DNA of 10,081 nt from Pigoraptor vietnamica (taxonomy: Eukaryota > Opisthokonta > Filasterea), in contig CALSCQ010002056.1 in NCBI GenBank assembly GCA_943704525.1, forward strand, positions 1-10,081, in the 5' to 3' direction. Made by a program: the position numbers and the translations under genes. Positions 1-10,081 of the stretch are shown piece by piece. The notes beneath the pieces are model-generated. The model was not told the DNA's origin. It was given only the letters and a program-made list of their open reading frames with translations, and ran no database searches. Position 1 is the first letter of the stretch. The number at the start of each line of letters is the position of its first letter.

Positions 1-9
1 GGGGGGGGG
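1..9. other. Homopolymer G run at the left edge
   Basis: Nine consecutive G bases open the window. It falls inside a presumed intron of the peptidase gene. Together with the C-rich right edge, it suggests that the piece ends at homopolymers, as happens when an assembly stops or when poly-G read ends are incorporated. Confidence 0.7.
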
Positions 10-68
10 TGAGTGGCAAAGTAACGGCGAAACACGAGTGATGCTCGACTGGCGCATCCGCTTCGCAC
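1..68 (-). other. Partial intron of the S9 peptidase gene at the window edge
   Basis: On the minus strand the peptidase reading frame reaches a conserved Asp-His-Pro-Asn-Met stretch at position 69 and is followed at once by a GTGCGA donor. In S9 relatives this stretch is normally followed by Pro-Trp-Asp, which is absent here, so the remaining 68 bases are read as the start of an intron that continues off the window. The frame happens to stay open to the edge, so read-through cannot be excluded from sequence alone. The outermost nine bases are a pure G run on the plus strand. Confidence 0.6.
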
Positions 69-1147
69 CATGTTCGGGTGGTCCCACTGTATCCAGCAGA
101 CAAAGCTTCCGTCGGGCGACACGCGCGGCGACGAGTAGAAATCGCACCCGCTTGCTATCACGCTCTGCTCGCCAGTCGCTGCGTCCACTGCGCATATCTC
201 GTTCGTGGGCTCGTCGTGTTCTGACGCGTGCGTCTCACGCACGGCGTAGATCACCGCGCGGTCGGGGTGCACGTAACCGTCGGCAAACCTGACGTTACGC
301 AGCAGCGCGGGTGTAAGTTACACGCATTCAGACCGTCAAAAGAGGATTCAAAGCAAAGCAGTCTGAGCACGGCGCCGCACCTCTGGCCCTTGTCAGCGGG
401 AGTCAGGGCCACCGGGGCGGCCGTCGGCCCCTCCTGCTTGTAGATGCGCTGGTCGGCAAAGTTCGTGTAGTAAACGACGCCGCCAGACACCCAGAAGGAG
501 CCGCCGCCGTACTCGTGCGCACGTGTGCGTGCGTTGTGTTCACGGGGCGTCCACGTGACAGGGCCCTCTGATTCGCCAGCCGCGAACGGGCGGTGCGAAC
601 ACACGGCCACGCGGCCGCCCTCGTCAGGCCGCAATTCGGCCCAGTAGAAGGTGCCTGGTGCGATGCGATGTGAGATGCGTGACGATGAGCCATAAAGAGG
701 CGAGACACAACGCACCGTCTGAGCCGCGCGTCTTGGAGTCCAGCTGTGCGCCCTGGAAGCGCACGGCCTTCTGAACGACATGCTCGCTCGTGATTGGCGA
801 CTGCGAGGGGCACTCAGTGAGTCAAATCACACGCACACGCAGAGCAAACAGACTACGACATCTCTTCAATCTGAAGTGTCGTTCAATTCACACGCGCACT
901 ACTACTATGAGAAACTCAGACGGCAGGCAGCAACACGCCGCAATCTGAAGTGACGTTCAATTCACACGCGCACTACTACTATGAGAAACTCAGACGGCAG
1001 GCAGCAACACGCCGCAATCTGAAGTGACGTTCAATTCACACGCGCACTTCTACTATGAGAAACTCAGACGGCAGGCAGCAACACGCCGCAATCTGAGTGA
1101 TTGGCGCAGCACACCTTCCACGCGCCGTACGGAGCCACCGTCGCCAT
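69..1147 (-). CDS. S9-family serine peptidase (prolyl-oligopeptidase/acylaminoacyl-peptidase type), 5' part only
   Basis: Four exons are visible: 1147-1115, 800-716, 654-381 and 288-69, giving 204 in-frame residues. All introns are GT-AG. The short first exon encodes MATVAPYGAWK and joins exon 2 at SPIT (residues 12-15), the usual N-terminal signature of this family. Next come a Tyr-Trp-Ala-Glu strand with a downstream Asp-Glu-Gly-Gly-Arg turn (43-54), HEYGGG (86-91), NFADQRIY (104-111), and DFYSSPRVSPDG (180-191) ending in DHPNM (200-204). These match the beta-propeller half of S9 peptidases, which usually run about 600-700 residues and carry a C-terminal alpha/beta-hydrolase domain with the Ser-Asp-His triad. 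That catalytic half is off the window, so activity cannot be judged. Such enzymes remove acylated residues or dipeptides from short peptides. No signal peptide is seen, so a cytosolic place is inferred. The gene diverges from the mS37 gene. Intron 1 holds three 74-base repeats. Confidence 0.86.
867..1096. repeat. 74-base minisatellite, 3.1 copies, in peptidase intron 1
   Basis: Three head-to-tail copies occupy 867-940, 941-1014 and 1015-1088, followed by the first eight bases of a fourth (1089-1096). Copy 1 differs from copy 2 by one base (TGTCGT instead of TGACGT) and copy 3 differs from copy 2 by one base (ACTTCTAC instead of ACTACTAC). The array fills most of the 314-base intron that separates the start-codon exon from the rest of the peptidase gene. 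The unit length is not a multiple of three, which fits non-coding sequence. Copies this similar imply recent expansion or homogenisation. Confidence 0.98.
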
Positions 1148-1491
1148 CTTGCGAGAGAAAAAGAGGTTAGACTGCAAAGTGCTGCAAGCAGAAGGGTGCA
1201 CTCTCAAGGAAAGTCGACGAGTGAAGAGCAGCGACACGCGCACGATCATGTTTTGCTGCGTTTGGCTCCAAAGCCCAAAAGTCAGCTGTTCAATGGCAGA
1301 ACTGTAACACAGTGCAGGATAGGGTGGGTGTTACGGGACGCTCTATTGAAACACGTGACTAATGACGAAATTAAGGGAATGGCGTCATGAATACGTCATA
1401 AATGATTCGCATATGGTGTTGGCCGGCACTTGAAAAATCAAACTCTCAGAGCGAAGAAAGCGCGTGCATTTGTAGCGCACTGCACGACAGA
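1148..1491. promoter_or_regulatory. Shared upstream region of the divergent peptidase (-) and mS37 (+) genes
   Basis: These 344 bases separate the two start codons and must hold both 5' untranslated regions and core promoters. The middle contains a tight group of known transcription-factor-like motifs: an E-box CACGTG at 1352-1357, TGACG at 1363-1367, CGTCA at 1383-1387 and ACGTCA at 1393-1398. The palindrome CATATG follows at 1410-1415. No convincing TATA box is visible on either strand. The motif identities are read directly; that they act as a bidirectional promoter is inferred from gene orientation. Confidence 0.6.
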
Positions 1492-2208
1492 ATGCTCCCG
1501 CCCAAGGGACACATTCGGCCCCTGAAGATTAAGGAGGCGCCGCTGAGGCCGCGGAGAGAAGTTCGCCGTGAGTGCTCAACGTGTTGCAGTGCACTTTGTG
1601 TGTTTGTGTGCGTGAGGATGCAAGGGTGCGTGCGCCGTGTGCGCTTACTTGACATGCGTTTCGAATAGAGTATACTTTTCGTATTGTGCATACATTTTTC
1701 ATTTTTTCACCGTCTCAACTGCTTGTGTGGCTGGTTGTGCATAGCTTGTGTGTGCGTGGCCTGCGATTTGCGGGGGCGCCTTTATTGGACTCCTGCGCAA
1801 TTTACCGGAAAGCTCCCTAGCGATCCTCCTATGCATGTCTTAACCCCGCGTGCCTTGTTACGCAGCGGCCATTTGCGTGGAGCAGATGAACATGGTCCTC
1901 AACTGTTGGAAGATGTCCAACTTTGACGACCGCGTGTGCAGCAAGGAGCTCGCGCAGTTTGCCGAGTGTGTGACGGCCAATGTGGGTTGTTGCGCGCATA
2001 GCAGCGAAACCGAACGCGTCGTCTGCCATTCTTCGTTTACTTTGCGTCTATTTTTTCTGTCCATCCGTCTCGCCCATGTGCTGCGCTTCCGTTTGCAGTG
2101 CATTGATATTCTCTGTGCGTTTGGTGAAATTTCGCGCAGACGGCACTTCAAGCGCCGCCAAAGGAAAAGCTCGTGCAAGCCCTCAACTCTCTCGGCAAGG
2201 CCCGATGA
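1492..2208 (+). CDS. CHCHD1: Mitochondrial small ribosomal subunit protein mS37 (CHCHD1/Mrp10-like), twin CX9C protein
   Basis: Three exons, 1492-1567, 1866-1981 and 2140-2208, splice to an 86-residue protein. Donors are GTGAGT and GTGGGT, acceptors are CAG, and the junctions stay in frame. The N terminus is basic and proline-rich (PLRPRR near residues 17-22). A CHCH domain follows with Cys29-Cys39 and Cys50-Cys60, each pair separated by exactly nine residues. Cys39 begins CWK, and the stretch between the pairs (NFDD) resembles human CHCHD1 and yeast Mrp10, as does the basic Pro/Lys leader. Family members are imported through the Mia40 oxidative relay, form two disulfides, and sit in the small mitoribosomal subunit. 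The tail after Cys60 is short (26 residues) compared with animal members. An in-frame ATG at 1402 would add 30 residues, but the family's short leader favours 1492. Other twin CX9C proteins are the main alternative. The gene converges on the methionyl-tRNA synthetase gene. Confidence 0.86.
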
Positions 2209-2448
2209 GCAGCGGATTCTGTTTGTGTGTATGGCGTGTGTGAGCGCGTGCGTTGCGTGCGTCGCGGGTGCGTATTGGGGCAAGACTGAACAACGGACGG
2301 CCAAGGTGCCTCCGCCTTTTCACGAAGGTGACACAGGAGTGACGTTGCATCAGCTATTTTTCCTTTTTCTTTTATGGTCGTAAACCCTTTTCGTCCACAG
2401 CAGGGCACTAAGCCACTAAGGACGGCGCTAATCTGGGCGATGCCCTCC
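2209..2448. other. Convergent 3' region between the mS37 and MetRS genes
   Basis: The two stop codons face each other across 240 bases, so both 3' untranslated regions and cleavage sites must lie here and may overlap. Just past the mS37 stop is a GT-rich stretch (about 2220-2275) that could serve as a downstream element. On the minus strand, an ATAAAA-like hexamer (2375-2370) lies about 75 bases past the synthetase stop, inside an A-rich run, and could be a variant poly(A) signal. No AATAAA is present on either strand. No further gene is seen. Confidence 0.5.
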
Positions 2449-7194
<4,746 letters not shown>

Positions 7195-7530
7195 GAGGGC
7201 GTGTTGGGTTCGACCGCACGGAGACGCAAACGCTGTTGGGAACTTTTGGAGGAAAAGGGAGCAGTGAAAAAAAGAGCCGCCGTGTTCCATAAAATTCGAG
7301 GGCTCAGCTGATCGCGAATGTAACATCCACCATGCCCCTACTCTTCCACGTGACGTCTGCATTGCATCATTTGCGCTCAACCGGCGACGCAACAAATTAC
7401 ACACAAAAAGGCGTGCGCAGAGCCATTACTCTGTACGAACCTAATGACTAGCTCGTCTGCAGTATGTTATATTGGCAGGGCCATGCAGGTCTGCGCGCAG
7501 AGCTTCGCGTTCTCCGCGTGCACATGCGAC
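7195..7530 (-). promoter_or_regulatory. Rpn3 3' end and MetRS upstream region
   Basis: These 336 bases lie between the Rpn3 stop and the synthetase start on the same strand. They must include the Rpn3 3' untranslated region and the synthetase promoter and leader. A composite CACGTG/TGACGTC element sits at 7347-7357, about 155 bases before the ATG. A pyrimidine-rich sense-strand tract lies around 7270-7240. No AATAAA and no clear TATA box near the start are visible. No additional gene is supported. Confidence 0.55.
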
Positions 7531-10060
7531 TCAGAACTCGGCGTCTTCTTCGTCGGCAATTTCCTTCGCGAGCTCGCTCTCCTCCCGCTCGCGCTCCCGG
7601 CGCTCTTCGTCCGTCTCGAGGTCCCTCCGGTGTGCGTTCGGAGGGAAGCGAAGCGCCTTGAAGAGGGGACGAGGAACGCGCGCGACAGAGTTAGCAAACA
7701 TCCAGCAAGAGACAACAAAACAAACGGTACAACTGACTGAGCGGTCGCAAGTGACAATTGAGCGCGCAACACGTCCAACACAGCACGCATTTCGCTCACT
7801 TTGACGGACTCGTTGTGAATGTTGAGGCAGAACATAATGCGCTGGTGGAACGCGTTCTGCGGCTCCGTTGACGAATAGACGTCGACGACCTCCTGCAATC
7901 ATGCAAAAAGAGTACGAACAGCGTGAGCGCACCTCAAAGGCAGAGGTGGTGCGTGTGTGCGTTTGCAGCGCAACATGAGTGCTCACAATGGATCGCCTGT
8001 CACGCACCTTGGATTGCACAAAGGCTTGCTCGTGGTCGATCGATGCGTCGATGACACCGTCGCGAATTGCCTGTCAATTTGCAGTTCATTTGGACGAGAG
8101 ACGAGAGAAATGAGGGAGAAGATTCACAAGATCCACGAAGCAAAGCGCACAAGTGGACAATTGCCCACCTTCGCCACAATGTACTCGGCGTCTTCCGGGC
8201 TGTCGAGCTGCAGCTTCTTCGCGACGTCCGCAAGCGAAATCCGCGAATACGACAGGTTGATCATCCTAACGCCCGTCTTAATAACGTTGTGGCGCAACCT
8301 GGGTAACAAGAGTAACAACAGCGCACGCGCACATTAGTCGCACGACGCAGACGGAAGTCACACTCTTGAAACACTGCACTTTCGGTAATACGTTGCGTCC
8401 ACGGGCGAATTCTGCGAACAGAGATGCAACAAACAACACTGGCACAGTCACAGACGCCACAAATGGGGCTTAAGTAAAACAGGGGTAACCCACCGGTGGA
8501 TGAGAGTGAGGTTCTTGTCCGCACGGAACGCCTCGGCGTACTTTTCCACGACGTGGCTGAACGTCGCGAGGTCTCCCACGCGCACGGCTGCAAACAGCAA
8601 ATAAATGAAGAAGCGTCAAGACACAGGTCATACAAGAGAATGAACATAGCCCACACTTGAAGTGCTTATACTGCGACCCAAATATAATTGATGCCTTAAC
8701 TGCAGCCTGTAACACCCACCCTGCGTGAGCTGGAAGTAGGGCTCGAGTGCCTTTCGGAGCATCTTTTGCCGGAAGAGCGCGCGCTCGGGGATCTCGCCAA
8801 GCAGCAGCTGCACAATAACAGCGAGCTTGTTCGCCTGCGGACGCAAACAGCGCCAGAGTCAGATTGCGCGCACTCCGCGTGTGTGCGGTGCGTATGCCCT
8901 ATCACTGGCAAAAAAAGGTCGAATCCACATTCCACAATATCATACAAAAAGAGACGCTGCGCATCCACGCGCGCGCGCAGACGCACCGTCTGCTGGAACC
9001 CCGCGGCGGACGTCTGCGGTGCCTTGCGAATCGCCTGCTGGAGATTCTTCAGCGACTCGGAGTAATCGAGCTGGATGGCCTTGATGCGGCCTGCGATTGC
9101 GCAACAGAGCGTCACGGGGCGTAAGCACGCACGTAGGCTCATCCTTTACACACGGGGGCGAACACAAGTGTTGTTGTTACGTACGGATGCGACACACTGC
9201 TTCGTCCCTATCGTGGCCACTGAATGCGTCCGTCACCCGGCCCATGTCTGGCCATCACTGAAACACACAAAAACCACTCCGCATTCTACTCGAGAGAAAG
9301 GTAAAAAACCCACCGAGGTAGTAAAGGTAGCGCGCCCACTCGTTGTTGTTGGCCGATTCGGGGAACGTCGACTTTGAGACGAGCTTGTCGGCCTGGTCGT
9401 AGAGGCTGTGCTCCGTGTAGTAGCGGAGGAGGAGGTTGATCACTGTCGCCTGCGTGGCCTCGTCGTGCTGCAGGGACGCCGTGCGCAGCAGCGCGTGGAG
9501 CGTGTTGCGAATGTCGCCGAGGCGGCCGTTCACTTCGTACCTGCAAACCACACGAACATGCCGTTCACGTGAGGGTCCGTTCAAGCGCAAGCAGGCACAC
9601 TCACGCAGCACACGACTGGAACGGAAACAGGTGCCCCCAAAGCAACGCGCGACACTCACGCCCTCGCAAAGTAGAAATACGCGCGCGCTGCGATCAGGTC
9701 GAGCGTCCGCCGATTCGCCGCCTGGAGCTTGCGCACAAAGGCGTCCGCACACGCGATCGACTCGGCGCTCTTCTTCGCGTCGAGCAGCGCGATGAGCACG
9801 AGCAGTTGAAGGTACGCCTCTGTTTCGGGCAGAATGGCCGTCGGCACCTTCCGCTTTTGGGGCTCCTCCTTCGCCGCGGGAGCCCCGTCGATTTCCATGG
9901 CGACGGGTCCGACGGACTCGACATATCTGCGACATTTAATTGCAATTGAATGCACATGCGTGAGAAAGGGCGCAAAGGCACATACCGGCAGAGTGACGTC
10001 TGCACCACAGCCGCACTCTCGCGAGAAAGATACGCACACTCAGACACAGGGGCGCGTACA
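7531..10060 (-). CDS. PSMD3: 26S proteasome regulatory subunit Rpn3/PSMD3, 5' end missing
   Basis: Rpn3 is a PCI-domain scaffold of the proteasome lid, which holds the deubiquitinase Rpn11 and docks on the base. Ten exons are visible: about 10060-9986, 9926-9660, 9540-9314, 9090-8987, 8834-8720, 8587-8494, 8298-8169, 8070-8008, 7892-7800 and 7656-7531, giving 430 residues. Recognisable stretches in order: [12 protein letters not shown], helical repeats with [13 protein letters not shown] and [33 protein letters not shown], the PCI winged-helix segment [12 protein letters not shown] and [36 protein letters not shown], then [13 protein letters not shown] and a charged C-terminal helix ending EEDAEF. 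These agree closely with human PSMD3 and yeast Rpn3, which are about 520-535 residues, so roughly 70-100 N-terminal residues are off the window. The first listed exon is the least certain: its sequence is in frame but weakly conserved and its upstream limit abuts G-rich edge sequence. The final intron ends in AAG rather than CAG. Confidence 0.95.
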
Positions 10061-10066
10061 CTGTAA

Positions 10067-10081
10067 CCCCCCGCCCCCCCC
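10067..10081. other. Homopolymer C tract at the right edge
   Basis: Six C, one G and eight C close the window. In the sense direction of Rpn3 this is a G tract immediately before the TTACAG acceptor of the first visible exon. That is the opposite of the pyrimidine tract expected there, so the edge bases may be artefactual. Confidence 0.7.

Noticed and set aside
251-781. A single 176-codon minus-strand gene
   Set aside because: Only its middle part is an exon; both ends run into introns, and the family signatures appear in order only after splicing four exons.
867-1096. CRISPR array
   Set aside because: The 74-base copies abut each other with no unique spacers, and the region is an intron of a eukaryotic gene.
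1402-1491. Upstream in-frame ATG extending mS37 by 30 residues
   Set aside because: The extension lacks similarity to the short basic leader of this family and falls in the promoter-like region; the ATG at 1492 gives the expected leader.
7195-7290. In-frame extension of MetRS from the ATG at 7290 as a mitochondrial targeting leader
   Set aside because: The GST-like fold begins naturally at 7194. The added stretch has no clear amphipathic targeting pattern, though a minor alternative start cannot be excluded.

Overview
The window looks like GC-rich nuclear DNA from a compact, intron-rich unicellular eukaryote. Every gene is broken by short GT-AG introns (about 59 to 314 bases) with donors such as GTGCGT, GTGGGT and GTGAGT. 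Intergenic gaps are only about 240 to 345 bases. The gene content and architecture would suit a free-living protist. An Acanthamoeba-like amoeba is my loose guess from GC content, intron density and gene density, but the sequence does not settle the taxon.

Four housekeeping genes account for almost the whole window. From left to right:
(1) positions 69-1147, minus strand: the 5' part of an S9-family (prolyl-oligopeptidase type) serine peptidase; the catalytic part lies beyond the left edge.
(2) 1492-2208, plus strand: a complete three-exon gene for an 86-residue twin CX9C protein, best matched to mitochondrial small-ribosomal-subunit protein mS37 (CHCHD1/Mrp10).
(3) 2449-7194, minus strand: a complete 12-exon cytosolic methionyl-tRNA synthetase of 1012 residues, with an N-terminal GST-like domain, class I catalytic core, two zinc knuckles, anticodon-binding helices and two nearly identical C-terminal WHEP domains.
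(4) 7531 to about 10060, minus strand: the 26S proteasome lid subunit Rpn3/PSMD3, complete at its C terminus and cut at its N terminus by the right edge.

The peptidase and mS37 genes diverge from a 344-base shared upstream region holding a cluster of CACGTG and TGACG-type sites. mS37 and the synthetase converge, with 240 bases between stop codons. Rpn3 and the synthetase are head to tail with 336 bases between them, and that gap carries a composite CACGTGACGTC element. The genes form no operon or pathway. Two serve translation (one cytosolic, one mitochondrial) and two serve protein breakdown.

Non-gene structure: three 74-base tandem repeats sit in the first intron of the peptidase gene. A 115-base CA/GT microsatellite forms the 5' splice site of synthetase intron 10. 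There are homopolymer G and C runs at the two window edges. I saw no RNA genes, transposons, CRISPR arrays or viral sequence, and nothing I would call a new biological system. The most unusual items are the doubled WHEP domain, the splice donor inside the GT tract and the intronic minisatellite.
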